From assembly GCF_000972785.3 (NCBI RefSeq), contig NZ_CP011253.3, positions 1-64,000 on the forward strand: 64,000 bases of DNA. The letters are read 5' to 3'. Origin of the DNA: Pandoraea oxalativorans. GTDB taxonomy: Bacteria > Pseudomonadota > Gammaproteobacteria > Burkholderiales > Burkholderiaceae. This document shows, piece after piece, positions 1 through 11,571 of the stretch (position 1 is the stretch's first letter; each line of letters opens with the position of its first letter). The position numbers were made by a program, and so were the translations under genes. The notes below the pieces were generated by a model. The model searched no databases. It saw nothing but the letters and a program-made list of their open reading frames with translations, and was not told the origin of the DNA.

Positions 1-1545
1 ATGAACGACTTCTGGCAACACTGCGCGACCCGTCTCGAACAAGAGCTCACGCCTCAGCAGTTCCGTACCTGGATCAAACCGCTGGCGCCGCTCGATTTCG
101 ACGAACAGGCGCGCACGCTCAAGATTGGCGCACCCAACCGCTTCAAGCTGGATTGGGTGAAGAGCCAATTCTCCGGGCGCATCCAGAGCATGGCGTCGGA
201 CTATTGGAATGCCCCGATCGAAGTGACGTTCGTCCTTGATCCGAAGGCCGGTTTGCGGATGCCCTCTTCCACAACGGTGACCCCGCCGTCGGCACCGAGT
301 GCCGCGCCCGCTCCCGTGCCGACGACCGTCGCGCGCGCCAATCCGACTGCGGCTGCCGCCCACGCGGCCGTGGCTGGCGCGAATGGCAATCACGCGGCAG
401 ATGCCGCAGCGCTCGATGGTGAACGTCCCGATCTGGAAGCGAGCGAAGCCGAAGCCGTGCGTCGCAATTGGCGTGTCACGCCGCAGGAGCCGGCGCAAGT
501 CGCTGAAGTCGAGTCGATCTACGAGCGCTCGAAGCTCAATCCGGTACTGACGTTCGACAACTTCGTGACGGGTAAGTCGAACCAACTCGCCCGTGCCGCC
601 GCGATTCAGGTGGCGAACAACCCGGGGACTTCGTATAACCCGTTGTTCCTGTACGGCGGCGTCGGTCTCGGTAAGACCCACTTGATCCATGCCATCGGCA
701 ACCAGTTGCTGGCCGAGAAGCAGAACCCGCGCATTCGTTACATCCACGCCGAGCAGTACGTATCCGACGTGGTGAAGGCGTATCAGCGCAAGGCATTTGA
801 CGAATTCAAGCGCTATTACCATTCGCTCGATCTGCTGCTGATCGACGATATTCAGTTCTTCTCGGGCAAGAGCCGTACGCAGGAAGAATTCTTCTATGCG
901 TTCGAGGCGCTGATCGCGAACCGTGCGCAGGTGATCATCACGAGCGACACGTATCCGAAGGAAATCACCGGAATCGACGACCGGCTGATTTCGCGTTTCG
1001 ATTCGGGGTTGACGGTGGCCATCGAGCCGCCCGAACTCGAAATGCGCGTGGCGATCCTGATCAAGAAGGCGCAGGCCGAAGGCGTGGGATTATCGGAGGA
1101 CGTGGCGTTCTTCGTCGGTAAGCACCTGCGCTCGAACGTTCGCGAACTGGAGGGTGCGCTGCGCAAGATTCTGGCTTACTCGAAGTTCCACGGCCGCGAG
1201 ATCACGATCGAGCTGACGAAGGAAGCGCTGAAGGATCTGTTGACGGTTCAGAATCGTCAGATTTCCGTCGAGAACATTCAGAAGACGGTCGCCGATTTTT
1301 ACAATATCAAGGTCGCCGACATGTATTCGAAAAAGCGTCCTGCCAATATTGCACGGCCGCGGCAGATTGCGATGTATCTGGCGAAGGAACTGACGCAGAA
1401 GAGCTTGCCGGAAATCGGCGAACTGTTCGGTGGCCGCGACCATACGACGGTGCTGCACGCGGTACGCAAGATTGCGGAAGAGCGAGGCAAGGATGCGCAG
1501 CTCAATCACGAGTTGCACGTGCTGGAGCAGACGCTCAAGGGGTAA
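1..1545 (+). CDS. dnaA: Chromosomal replication initiator DnaA
   Basis: DnaA binds 9-bp DnaA boxes at the origin, melts the DNA and loads the replicative helicase. The 514-residue protein has the family's four domains: an N-terminal region (about 1-85) beginning MNDFWQHC, an Ala/Pro-rich linker (about 90-175), the AAA+ core with Walker [10 protein letters not shown] near residues 218-226 and Walker [11 protein letters not shown] near 277-286, and a C-terminal DNA-binding domain with the [11 protein letters not shown] signature near 478-488. Length is normal for beta-proteobacteria, where the linker is long. The window opens exactly at the ATG, so its promoter is not visible. It is followed by dnaN in the usual order, and a perfect DnaA box lies in the gap between them. 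Confidence 0.98.
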   Translation: MNDFWQHCATRLEQELTPQQFRTWIKPLAPLDFDEQARTLKIGAPNRFKLDWVKSQFSGRIQSMASDYWNAPIEVTFVLDPKAGLRMPSSTTVTPPSAPSAAPAPVPTTVARANPTAAAAHAAVAGANGNHAADAAALDGERPDLEASEAEAVRRNWRVTPQEPAQVAEVESIYERSKLNPVLTFDNFVTGKSNQLARAAAIQVANNPGTSYNPLFLYGGVGLGKTHLIHAIGNQLLAEKQNPRIRYIHAEQYVSDVVKAYQRKAFDEFKRYYHSLDLLLIDDIQFFSGKSRTQEEFFYAFEALIANRAQVIITSDTYPKEITGIDDRLISRFDSGLTVAIEPPELEMRVAILIKKAQAEGVGLSEDVAFFVGKHLRSNVRELEGALRKILAYSKFHGREITIELTKEALKDLLTVQNRQISVENIQKTVADFYNIKVADMYSKKRPANIARPRQIAMYLAKELTQKSLPEIGELFGGRDHTTVLHAVRKIAEERGKDAQLNHELHVLEQTLKG

Positions 1546-1590
1546 CGGCCAGCGACGGCGCAGGGGGATGGGCGGGGTTGCCTGCATCCC

Positions 1591-1599
1591 TGTGGATAA
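1591..1599 (+). promoter_or_regulatory. DnaA box in dnaA-dnaN gap
   Basis: TGTGGATAA, the exact reverse complement of the consensus TTATCCACA, stands in the 240-bp dnaA-dnaN intergenic region. It is the only perfect box there, so this gap alone does not look like a full origin. It may serve control of dnaN or dnaA. Confidence 0.6.
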
Positions 1600-1785
1600 G
1601 CTGGGTGCGGTTTGGGGGAAAGAGGCGTTTTCGGGCACAATAGCGGATCGGCGCACAATGCGTCCCCGGCTCGTCCACAGCGTTTTCCGCCCTGTTATCC
1701 CATCTGCAAGCGATTGATTGATAAGGGAATCTTCGGGTTTTCAGCAGAAACTGGCACCCGTTAACAGTTACTACGAAGGATAAAT

Positions 1786-2892
1786 ATGCAATTGGTCAAA
1801 ACTCAACGAGACAATCTGCTGCGGCCGCTGCAAATTGTGAGTGGCATCGTCGAGCGTCGCCACACGTTGCCGATTCTGGCCAATTTGCTGATTCGCAAGC
1901 ACGGACAGGACATTTCCTTCCTGTCGACCGACCTTGAGTTGCAAATCACCACGACCGCCGACTGCGGTGCGGGCGCCGACGATGTGGCGACGACCGTGGC
2001 GGCGCGCAAGCTGCTCGACATCCTGCGTAACATGCCGGACGCCGAAGTGGCGCTTTCGCTGTCGGACAAACGTCTGACGGTACAGGCGGGCAAGAGCCGT
2101 TTCCAGTTGCAGACGCTGGCGGCTGAGGATTTCCCGACGGTGGCCGAGGCCAACGACTACGCTGCGAGCTTCGCGCTTCCGCAGCGTGCGTTCCGCCAAC
2201 TGTTGGGCATGGTGCACTTCGCGATGGCGCAGCAGGACATCCGTTACTACCTGAACGGCATGCTGCTGGTGGTCGAGGGCGAGAAGATCGAAGCGGTCGC
2301 GACGGACGGTCACCGTCTGGCGTACTGCAATACGACGATTGCCGGTGAGAAGTTCGCGCGTCAGGAAGTGATCATTCCGCGCAAGACGATTCTCGAGTTG
2401 CAGCGTCTGCTCGAAGACATCGACGATCCTGTGCAGATCGACGTGGCGCCGAGCCAGGTCAAGTTCCGCTTCGCGAACGTCGAACTGGTGTCGAAGCTGG
2501 TCGAGGGCAAGTTCCCCGACTTCAACCGCGTGATCCCGAAGGGTTACAACAAGAGCTTCGTGATCAGCCGCGAAGAGCTGCATCGATCGCTGCAACGTGC
2601 GGCGATCGTTACGTCGGACAAGTTCAAGGGTGTGCGTTTCCTGGTGAGCGAAAACCAGTTGAAGATCAGCGCGAACAACACCGAAAACGAAGAAGCGCAG
2701 GAAGAAATCGAGATCGATTACACGGGCGAGTCGGTGGACATCGGCTTTAACGTGACGTATCTGCTCGACGTGCTGTCGAACCTGAAGGTCGAGCAAGTGA
2801 AGGTGAGCCTTGGCGATGCCAATTCGAGCGCACTGATCACCCTGCCGGACAACGACGAATTCAAATACGTCGTCATGCCGATGCGCATTTGA
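1786..2892 (+). CDS. dnaN: DNA polymerase III sliding clamp, beta subunit
   Basis: The beta clamp is a ring-shaped dimer that tethers DNA polymerase III to DNA. The 368-residue protein has the family's length, begins MQLVKTQRDNLLRPLQIVSG and ends with the conserved tail YVVMPMRI, where the partner-binding pocket is completed. Three repeated clamp domains of about 120 residues fit the length. The start is supported by a GAAGGA ribosome site 6-7 bases upstream of the ATG. It follows dnaA and precedes gyrB, the conserved order. Confidence 0.98.
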   Translation: MQLVKTQRDNLLRPLQIVSGIVERRHTLPILANLLIRKHGQDISFLSTDLELQITTTADCGAGADDVATTVAARKLLDILRNMPDAEVALSLSDKRLTVQAGKSRFQLQTLAAEDFPTVAEANDYAASFALPQRAFRQLLGMVHFAMAQQDIRYYLNGMLLVVEGEKIEAVATDGHRLAYCNTTIAGEKFARQEVIIPRKTILELQRLLEDIDDPVQIDVAPSQVKFRFANVELVSKLVEGKFPDFNRVIPKGYNKSFVISREELHRSLQRAAIVTSDKFKGVRFLVSENQLKISANNTENEEAQEEIEIDYTGESVDIGFNVTYLLDVLSNLKVEQVKVSLGDANSSALITLPDNDEFKYVVMPMRI

Positions 2893-2929
2893 GCGGATAT
2901 TCCGCCATACGCGCCGTCACATATGCGCG

Positions 2930-2950
2930 AAGGGGCCGAGCGCCCCTTTG
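2930..2950 (+). terminator. Weak hairpin after dnaN
   Basis: AAGGGGC and GCCCCTT form a 7-bp stem with a 5-base loop, followed by only TTTGG. It may attenuate transcription between dnaN and gyrB; the U-run is poor. Confidence 0.35.
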
Positions 2951-3051
2951 GCGTTTCTAGAGAATTATCCTTTTGCGGGATAAGCGGCCTTCGGAGCGCC
3001 AAAAGCGTGCGGGGGGCGGCAGGTCATGAAGCAGTAATTCGTCAGCAATGA

Positions 3052-5550
<2,499 letters not shown>

Positions 5551-5586
5551 TGGTGTCACGTCGATAAAAGCAGCACCCAAAAAAAT

Positions 5587-6893
5587 GGTTCATCGCGCAA
5601 TAGCGTGGAGGGATTTGACAAGTTTTCGTACTCTTGATGGCAGGAATTTGCCATCAGGAGTGCGTGGAGATGCTGGATCGCAAGCTGCTGGAGTCGCTGG
5701 GAGGCTGGCAGGGCTATGCCGTCGAACGCGTGGAGTGGCCCGAGGGCACAGGGCGCACGCTGTCGATCTATTTGAAGCCAACCGCCAAGGTGATGCTGTG
5801 CGAGCAGTGCGGCGCACGATGTCGCCAGGTCCATGAGACCACGGTGCGCCGGGTGCGAGATCTGCCGTTATTTGAGTACCGGGTTGTTCTTCATGTTCCA
5901 CGCCGGCGCTTGTTGTGTGAGCAATGCGGTGGCCCGCGCCTGGAGCGGCTTACTTGGCTGGGTCGCTACCAGCGGGTGACGGATCGGCTTGCGGCGGCCT
6001 GCAGCCAATTGCTGCAATCGAGCAACGTGCAGGCGGTGGCGAGGTTCTTCGAGCTGGGTTGGCATACCGTCAAGACGCTGGACAAGGCCCGGCTCCGAGC
6101 GTCAGTGCGCGAACCGGATTGGTCCAGGATCGAGTATTTAGCGATGGACGAGTTCGCCCTGCATAAAGGGCATCGGTACGCGACGGTAGTCGTCGATCCG
6201 ATCAGCAGGCAGGTGCTGTGGATCGGCCCAGGACGCTCACGCGAGACGGCTCGGGCGTTCTTCGAGCAATTGCCGCGTGGGGTCGCCCAACGCATCAAGG
6301 CCGTAGCCATCGACATGACTACGGCCTACGAGTTAGAAATCCAGGCCCACTGCCCACGGGCGGAGATCGTCTATGACTTGTTCCATGTCGTGGCCAAGTA
6401 CGGACGAGAGGTCATTGATCGGGTGCGCGTGGATCAGGCCAACCAACTGCGCCAGGACCGTCCCGCGCGCCGGGTCATCAAATCGAGCCGCTGGCTGTTA
6501 TTGCGCAACCGCGACAAGCTAGACCGGCAGCAGGCCGTCCGGCTCGACGAATTGCTGCAAGCCAACCAGCCGCTGCTGACGGTCTATGTCCTGAGGGACG
6601 AACTCAAGCGGCTCTGGTTCTACCGAAGACCTGCCTGGGCAAAACAAGCCTGGCACCACTGGTGCGAGCAGGCCGAGCAAAGCGGAATAGCCCCCTTGAA
6701 CACCTTCGCTCAGCGTCTGAAAGGCTATCTGCATGGCATCCTGGCCAGATGCCGACATCGTCTAAACACCAGCATCGTTGAGGGCATTAACAACACTATC
6801 AAGGTCATTAAGCGGCGCGCCTACGGCTACCGAGACCAGGAATACTTCTTCCTCAAAATCCGCGCCGCCTTCCCCGGTAATGCTCAATGAACC
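5587..6893 (+). mobile_element. ISL3-family insertion sequence, copy 1
   Basis: A 1307-bp element bounded by imperfect terminal inverted repeats (left GGTTCATCGCGCAATAGCG; right end reads inward GGTTCATTGAGCATTACCG). It is flanked by a perfect 8-bp direct repeat, AAAAAAAT, at 5579-5586 and 6894-6901, the duplication length expected for ISL3. The element lies in the same direction as gyrB, between its stop codon and the hairpin of its terminator. The other three copies are at 23994-25300, 47127-48433 (reverse) and 55409-56715; all are the same length and encode the same protein. Confidence 0.95.
5670..6890 (+). CDS. ISL3-family transposase, copy 1
   Basis: A DDE transposase of about 406 residues that cuts and moves its own element. 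The N-terminal zinc-binding region has two CxxC pairs (CEQCGARC and CEQCGGPR), as in the zf-ISL3 domain. The catalytic region contains MDEFALHKGHRYATVVVDP, AIDMTTAYE and YDLFHVVAKY, supplying the first acidic residues, and the C-terminal NTSIVEGINNTIKVIKRRAYGYRD supplies the glutamate. I chose the ATG at 5670 (MLDRKLLESLGGW) because AGGAG lies just upstream; an ATG at 5637 or TTG at 5634 would add 11-12 residues. The stop codon overlaps the right inverted repeat. Read-through from gyrB could express it. Confidence 0.95.
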   Translation: MLDRKLLESLGGWQGYAVERVEWPEGTGRTLSIYLKPTAKVMLCEQCGARCRQVHETTVRRVRDLPLFEYRVVLHVPRRRLLCEQCGGPRLERLTWLGRYQRVTDRLAAACSQLLQSSNVQAVARFFELGWHTVKTLDKARLRASVREPDWSRIEYLAMDEFALHKGHRYATVVVDPISRQVLWIGPGRSRETARAFFEQLPRGVAQRIKAVAIDMTTAYELEIQAHCPRAEIVYDLFHVVAKYGREVIDRVRVDQANQLRQDRPARRVIKSSRWLLLRNRDKLDRQQAVRLDELLQANQPLLTVYVLRDELKRLWFYRRPAWAKQAWHHWCEQAEQSGIAPLNTFAQRLKGYLHGILARCRHRLNTSIVEGINNTIKVIKRRAYGYRDQEYFFLKIRAAFPGNAQ

Positions 6894-6895
6894 AA

Positions 6896-6935
6896 AAAAA
6901 TGCCCCATAAGCCAAAAACTTATGGGGCATTTTTT
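6896..6935 (+). terminator. gyrB intrinsic terminator, displaced by IS
   Basis: TGCCCCATAAG at 6901-6911 and CTTATGGGGCA at 6919-6929 form a perfect 11-bp stem with TTTTTT after it and an A-tract before it, so it can act in both directions. The ISL3 insertion has duplicated the A-tract and separated the hairpin from gyrB by 1.3 kb. Confidence 0.85.
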
Positions 6936-7330
6936 ATTGCAGACGTTAGTCAGACGCGGACCAATCAACCGTCAACAAACGCATCTTCCAGCAAGAAATT
7001 GGGCACACCCTACGCAAACTCATGCACGCGTCGAGCGCGCTTTGGCACCGACTGTGTGGATGCAAACATCAAACCGAAAACGGTCCGGGAAGTGAACTGC
7101 CCCCCAAGGTCGAATTCATGTCCAACGCTTGGGGGCCAGTTCAAATCAATGGCTGGGATTACTTCTGCGTGTGAGCAACAACCCAACGACGACAACGATG
7201 ATTGCGACACCGACTGCTGTAAGCAAATCTGTCTCCTGTTATGAACGGTGTGGATGTGGCGCGGCGTCAGGACGTGAGTCGCTCTTGCATCGGATCGTGA
7301 CGCGTGAGACACCGTGGATTGTGATTCAAC
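6936..7330. other. Non-coding stretch downstream of gyrB terminator
   Basis: No convincing gene is visible between the gyrB terminator and the fmdB terminator. The stretch contains a 51-bp imperfect palindrome that resembles IS3-family ends (listed separately). The rest shows no recognisable coding, RNA or regulatory signal. Confidence 0.5.
7093..7143. repeat. 51-bp palindrome like fused IS3-type ends
   Basis: TGAACTGCCCCCCAAG (7093-7108) faces CTTGGGGGCCAGTTCA (7128-7143), a 16-bp inverted repeat with one mismatch and a 19-base spacer. The TGAACTG-(C)n termini resemble IS3/IS150-type inverted repeats, so this may be the two ends of an element left after internal loss. No transposase remains. 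It could instead be an unrelated hairpin. Confidence 0.4.
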
Positions 7331-7364
7331 CAAAAGCCCCTCGGATCTTGCGACCCGAGGGGCT
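7331..7364 (-). terminator. fmdAB operon terminator
   Basis: AGCCCCTCGG at 7335-7344 pairs perfectly with CCGAGGGGCT at 7355-7364. Read on the minus strand the stem is followed by TTTT, placing an intrinsic terminator 34 bases after the fmdB stop. Confidence 0.75.
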
Positions 7365-7397
7365 ATCACCGGCCAAACCAGCACCAAACGAGAATCG

Positions 7398-7736
7398 CTA
7401 ATGACTGATCATCCACGGCCTGCCCGCGGGACGTTTCAGCCCGTCTGACGTCGCTGTCCCTGCGAGAGCCACCTTCCCTCCCGAGCAGCAGCTACACCCC
7501 GCCCGATGCCTTAGCGTCGACGCATCCCCAGACTGACGCGGCGCATTCGCAGCTCGCTCGTTCGTTGCATGCGCGGTACGGCTTGCATTTCCCATTAACG
7601 CCAACGCCGGTGCCGTAATCACTCTCGAGGCTTCCCCTCCACACTCAGGGCAATGACACGGGTCATCGCGATCGGCAATCCGGCGCATCACCGCGAACGT
7701 TCCACAGTCCGCACATTCGAAGTCGTATATCGGCAT
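7398..7736 (-). CDS. fmdB: FmdB-family zinc ribbon protein
   Basis: A 112-residue protein whose first 45 residues are the FmdB-type zinc ribbon: MPIYDFECADCG at the N-terminus, then CHCPECGG, giving two paired-cysteine knuckles. The start is the MPIYDF methionine, which matches the family's invariant N-terminus and has GGAG 6-8 bases upstream. The C-terminal half is low complexity with a CSCC cluster. It lies 25 bases downstream of the formamidase gene on the same strand, the arrangement from which the family takes its name; it was proposed to regulate or assist formamidase, but the role is not proven. Confidence 0.85.
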   Translation of the reverse strand: MPIYDFECADCGTFAVMRRIADRDDPCHCPECGGEASRVITAPALALMGNASRTAHATNERAANAPRQSGDASTLRHRAGCSCCSGGKVALAGTATSDGLKRPAGRPWMISH

Positions 7737-7761
7737 GGCTATCTCCGTTGCGTTCGACGCA

Positions 7762-9000
7762 TCAGGACTTCGCCACATCTGGCGAACACGGCATATCGAC
7801 CCCACCCTTCACATGCTTCACCGGACCATCGGCATTCGGGCGAATATCGAAGTCGAAGATCTGCGTGGGCAGCCAGAGCGTTGCGCAAGCATTCGGAATA
7901 TCGACGACACCACTGATATGCCCTTGCACCGGCGCGCATCCCAGAATCGAATACGCCTGCGCACCCGAGTAGCCGAACTTCTTCAGATACTCGATGGCGT
8001 TCAGACACGCCTGGCGATACGCAGCCGTCACATCCAGATAGTGCTGTCCACCGTGTTCGTCGACAGAGATACCTTCAAAGACCAGATAGTCGTTGTACGT
8101 CGGCGTGATCGGACTCGGCTGGAACACCGGATTGCGGACGCCGTATTTCTCCATGCCGCCCTTAATCACGTTCACGCGCATATGTACCCAGCCAGCCATT
8201 TCAATCGCGCCGCAGAACGTGATCTCTCCATCGCCCTGACTGAAGTGAAGATCGCCAACGGACAGCCCAGCCCCATCCACATATACCGGGAAGAAGATCT
8301 TCGAGCCACGTGACAAATCCTTGATGTCGCAGTTGCCGCCATGCTCGCGAGGCGGCACTGTGCGCGCACCGGATGCCGCCGCTTTCTCTTTCGCCGCACC
8401 CGATAATTTCCCCATATGCGCGGTCGCCGCAAACGGCGGATTCGCGAGCGGCGGCACCCGTTGCGGTTCCTTCGCGATCAAACCGGTCTCACGCGCATTC
8501 CAGGTCTCAAGCAACTTCGGATCCGGCAAACAACCGATCAATCCCGGGTGAATCAGCCCCGCGAAATTCACGCCCGGAATATGGCGCGAACTCGTGTACA
8601 GCCCGTGAAAGTCCCAGATCGATTTCTGTGCGTGCGGATAGTGATCCGTCAAAAATCCGCCACCGTTCGTCTTCGAGAAGAAGCCGTTGAATCCCCACTG
8701 ACTATCCGATTTCGCACCGATGTCCAACAGATCCACCACAAGCAGGTCGCCCGGCGCAGCGCCCTTCACACCGACAGGCCCTGACAAGAAATGGACGATA
8801 GAAAGATCGATGTCGCGAACGTCGTCCGCGCTGTCGTTGTTCTTGATGAAGCCGCCGGTCCAGTCGTAGGTTTCGAGAATGAAGTCGTCGCCGGGCTTGA
8901 CCCAGCAGGCCATTGGAATGTCCGGATGCCAACGATTGTGGACTTGTTCGTTTTCGTAGGCGGATTGGTTCAGGTCGACCTTGATGAGAGTTTCTGCCAT
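7762..9000 (-). CDS. fmdA: Formamidase
   Basis: A cytoplasmic hydrolase that splits formamide into ammonia and formate. The 412-residue protein has the acetamidase/formamidase family features: HNRWHPDIP near residue 22, the GDDFILETYDWTGGFIKNNDSADDV block near 37-62, the GPVGVKGAAPGDLLVV segment, PPREHGGNCDIKDLSRGSKIFFPVYV, and HFSQGDGEITFCGAIEM. Length is as expected for FmdA. I started at MAETLIKVDLNQ rather than 12 codons upstream because it matches family starts. It forms a two-gene unit with fmdB and is divergent from gdhA, so both sides of the 330-bp gap concern ammonia supply and use. Confidence 0.93.
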   Translation of the reverse strand: MAETLIKVDLNQSAYENEQVHNRWHPDIPMACWVKPGDDFILETYDWTGGFIKNNDSADDVRDIDLSIVHFLSGPVGVKGAAPGDLLVVDLLDIGAKSDSQWGFNGFFSKTNGGGFLTDHYPHAQKSIWDFHGLYTSSRHIPGVNFAGLIHPGLIGCLPDPKLLETWNARETGLIAKEPQRVPPLANPPFAATAHMGKLSGAAKEKAAASGARTVPPREHGGNCDIKDLSRGSKIFFPVYVDGAGLSVGDLHFSQGDGEITFCGAIEMAGWVHMRVNVIKGGMEKYGVRNPVFQPSPITPTYNDYLVFEGISVDEHGGQHYLDVTAAYRQACLNAIEYLKKFGYSGAQAYSILGCAPVQGHISGVVDIPNACATLWLPTQIFDFDIRPNADGPVKHVKGGVDMPCSPDVAKS

Positions 9001-9330
9001 TGCGCTCGCTCCTGGTAATGGGCCAGTGGGGGACACCAGCGACCAAACAGACGCCTGATGGCGTCGGATTCACACACAGAGGTATTCGAGAACTGCGGAC
9101 ATCAACGACACAGTCAAAGCACTGATGCGAAGAAGGGACGTGGAGAATCGATGTATGGAGACAAATAGGTAAAGGGCCGTCAGGCAGCACAATCACTTTG
9201 CACTACGTCTAATCACGGCACAAACCACCGTATTTGCCCTGATATTTTTGTTTTTCGATCATATCGCGATCCTAATTGGTGCAAAATACTTTCTCTTCAA
9301 AAGAATAAGCACCATCGATGGGCATCCGAG
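9001..9330. promoter_or_regulatory. Divergent fmdA / gdhA promoter region
   Basis: This 330-bp gap holds no gene. It is AT-richer than its surroundings near 9220-9310 and contains TTGGTGCA at about 9277 and GCACCA at about 9309, half-sites reminiscent of nitrogen-control (NtrC-type) sites but too far apart for a standard operator. I see no convincing sigma-54 promoter. Confidence 0.35.
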
Positions 9331-10674
9331 ATGAAATATCAATCACTTGACGATTTTCTGCGCGCCGCCGCCGAGCGCAACCCCGGCCAACCGGAATTCC
9401 TGCAAGCTGTCACGGAGGTGATGGAAAGCCTTTGGCCGTTCATATCGCAACATCCCAAATACGCCGAGCACGGTCTGCTGGACCGCCTGGTCGAGCCGGA
9501 GCGCACCGTCATGTTCCGCGTCTCGTGGGTCGACGATCACGGCGACGTGCAGGTCAATCGCGGCTATCGCATTCAGCACAGCTCCGCCATCGGTCCGTAC
9601 AAGGGCGGCCTGCGGTTCCATCCGTCCGTCAATCTCTCGATCCTGAAGTTTCTCGCCTTCGAGCAGACCTTCAAGAACGCCCTCACGACCCTGCCGATGG
9701 GCGGCGGTAAAGGTGGCTCCGACTTCGATCCCAAGGGCAAGAGCCCCGGTGAAGTCATGCGCTTCTGTCAGGCATTCGTCACCGAACTCTTCCGTCATGT
9801 CGGCAGCGATACCGATGTGCCTGCGGGCGACATCGGCGTCGGCGGTCGCGAAGTCGGCTTCATGGCCGGGATGATGAAGAAACTCTCCAACCGCGCCGAT
9901 TGCGTCTTCACCGGCAAGGGCTTGTCCTTCGGCGGATCGCTGATCCGGCCCGAGGCCACCGGCTACGGCACCGTGTACTTCGCAGAAGAAATGCTCAAGC
10001 AGACCGGGCGCAGCTTCGAAGGCTTGCGCGTCAGCGTCTCCGGCTCGGGCAACGTCGCACAGTACGCTGTGGAAAAGGCGATGGCGCTAGGTGCGAAGGT
10101 CGTCACCGTGTCGGATTCGAGTGGCACCGTCGTGGACGAAGACGGTTTCACCAGCGAAAAACTCGCTGAACTGATGGACGTGAAGAACCATCACTACGGA
10201 CGTGTGAGCGACTACGCCAAACGTACCGGCAGCAAGTTCCTCGCGGGCGAGCGCCCGTGGCATATCCCGGTCGACGTCGCGTTGCCCTGCGCCACGCAAA
10301 ACGAACTCAATGCCGACGACGCCGAAACGCTCATCAAAAACGGCGTGATCTGCGTCGCGGAAGGCGCCAACATGCCGTCGACGAACGAAGCGGCGAAGCG
10401 CTTCGAGAGCAAGGGGATTCTGTACGCGCCGGGCAAGGCCAGCAATGCCGGTGGCGTTGCGACGTCAGGGCTTGAGATGAGCCAGAACGCCATGCGCATC
10501 TCCTGGCCGCGCGAGGAAGTCGATGCGCGTCTGCACGACATCATGCGAAGCATTCACGAGGTCTGCCTGCATCACGGCCGTCGTGCGGATGGCTCGGTGA
10601 GCTACGTCAACGGTGCCAACGTCGCGGGCTTCGTCAAGGTCGCCGACGCTATGCTGGCGCAAGGCGTGATCTGA
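9331..10674 (+). CDS. gdhA: NADP-specific glutamate dehydrogenase
   Basis: Catalyses reductive amination of 2-oxoglutarate with ammonia to glutamate. The 447-residue length is typical of the hexameric small GDH. Visible motifs are the substrate-binding IGPYKGGLRFHPSVN near residues 86-100, the catalytic-lysine region LPMGGGKGGSDFDP near 118-131, PAGDIGVGGREVG near 159-171, and the Rossmann VSVSGSGNVAQYA near 232-244. The C-terminal ANVAGFVKVADAM matches family ends. A terminator follows directly. The neighbouring formamidase releases ammonia, fitting a nitrogen-assimilation context. Confidence 0.95.
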   Translation: MKYQSLDDFLRAAAERNPGQPEFLQAVTEVMESLWPFISQHPKYAEHGLLDRLVEPERTVMFRVSWVDDHGDVQVNRGYRIQHSSAIGPYKGGLRFHPSVNLSILKFLAFEQTFKNALTTLPMGGGKGGSDFDPKGKSPGEVMRFCQAFVTELFRHVGSDTDVPAGDIGVGGREVGFMAGMMKKLSNRADCVFTGKGLSFGGSLIRPEATGYGTVYFAEEMLKQTGRSFEGLRVSVSGSGNVAQYAVEKAMALGAKVVTVSDSSGTVVDEDGFTSEKLAELMDVKNHHYGRVSDYAKRTGSKFLAGERPWHIPVDVALPCATQNELNADDAETLIKNGVICVAEGANMPSTNEAAKRFESKGILYAPGKASNAGGVATSGLEMSQNAMRISWPREEVDARLHDIMRSIHEVCLHHGRRADGSVSYVNGANVAGFVKVADAMLAQGVI

Positions 10675-10697
10675 TCGGGATGCTCTGATCGCATCAC

Positions 10698-10730
10698 AAA
10701 AAAGCGCTGTCGTAAAAGGCAGCGCTTTTT
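10698..10730 (+). terminator. gdhA terminator
   Basis: AAAAAGCGCTG pairs with CAGCGCTTTTT around a short loop, giving an 11-bp stem ending in T5. The A-rich 5' side allows bidirectional use. Confidence 0.85.
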
Positions 10731-10750
10731 CATTCGCGGAAGACGACACT

Positions 10751-11554
10751 ATGCCCGAATCAACCCCCCACATCCCCGATGTCGTAGAACACAACCGCGC
10801 CGCCTGGGATCGTCAGTCGGCGAAACAATGCGAATGGTCGCGTCCCGTGGGGGCCGACGTTATCGCCGCAGCGCGCAAGGGCGTCTGGCGTGTGCACCTC
10901 ACGCCGTCGCCACTGCCTGCCGGTTGGTTGCCGGATGACGTTCGCGGTCTTCGCGTGCTGTGTCTCGCGTCCGGCGGCGGTCAGCAAGCACCGGTGCTTA
11001 GCGCCGCGGGCGCAGACGTCACCGTGCTGGACGTTTCCTCTGCACAGCTCGCCCAGGACGACATGGTCGCGCAACGCGACGGCCTCACGCTCACGACGCT
11101 GCAAGGCGACATGCGCGATCTTTCGATGTTTGAAGACGCCTCGTTCGACGTCATCTTTCATCCGATATCGAATCAATACGTGCCGGATATTCGCCCCGTC
11201 TGGCGTGAATGCTCTCGTGTGCTTCGCCCGGGCGGACGACTGCTCAGCAGCTTCTTCAATCCGGCGGTGTTCGTCGCCGACCGCAATCCCGAGGACGCGA
11301 AACAAGGCATTATTCGCCCGCGTTTCAAAGTGCCCTATTCGGATGTCCGCGATCTGACGCCAGACGAACTTGCTGCAAAGCAATCCGCTGGCGACGCGCT
11401 CGTCTTCGGACACAGTCTCAGTGAGCAGATCGCCGGACAACTCGAAGCGGGGTTCATGTTGAAAGGCTTTCTGGAAGACGAGCAGCCGAATCCGCGCTTT
11501 GTCATCGACCGATTCATGCCGACATTCATCGCGACCTACGCCGTGAAGCGCTGA
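10751..11554 (+). CDS. Class I SAM-dependent methyltransferase
   Basis: A 267-residue cytoplasmic methyltransferase of the Methyltransf_11 type. The glycine-rich SAM site is VLCLASGGGQQAPVLSAAGADVTVLDVS (motif I plus the acidic end of strand 2, about residues 69-96), followed by LQGDMRDLSMFEDASFDVIFHPIS (motifs II-III) and SRVLRPGGRLLSSFFNP (post-motif). The N-terminus VVEHNRAAWDRQS is common in small-molecule methyltransferases of this group. The substrate cannot be told from sequence. It sits alone after the gdhA terminator. Confidence 0.85.
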   Translation: MPESTPHIPDVVEHNRAAWDRQSAKQCEWSRPVGADVIAAARKGVWRVHLTPSPLPAGWLPDDVRGLRVLCLASGGGQQAPVLSAAGADVTVLDVSSAQLAQDDMVAQRDGLTLTTLQGDMRDLSMFEDASFDVIFHPISNQYVPDIRPVWRECSRVLRPGGRLLSSFFNPAVFVADRNPEDAKQGIIRPRFKVPYSDVRDLTPDELAAKQSAGDALVFGHSLSEQIAGQLEAGFMLKGFLEDEQPNPRFVIDRFMPTFIATYAVKR

Positions 11555-11571
11555 CGTCAAATTGCCTCAGA

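Noticed and set aside
1546..1785. The dnaA-dnaN gap as a full replication origin
   Set aside because: Only one perfect DnaA box is present and there is no box cluster or strong AT-rich unwinding stretch.
9270..9320. An NtrC site in the gdhA promoter
   Set aside because: TTGGTGCA and GCACCA are separated by far more than the usual spacing, and no sigma-54 promoter follows.
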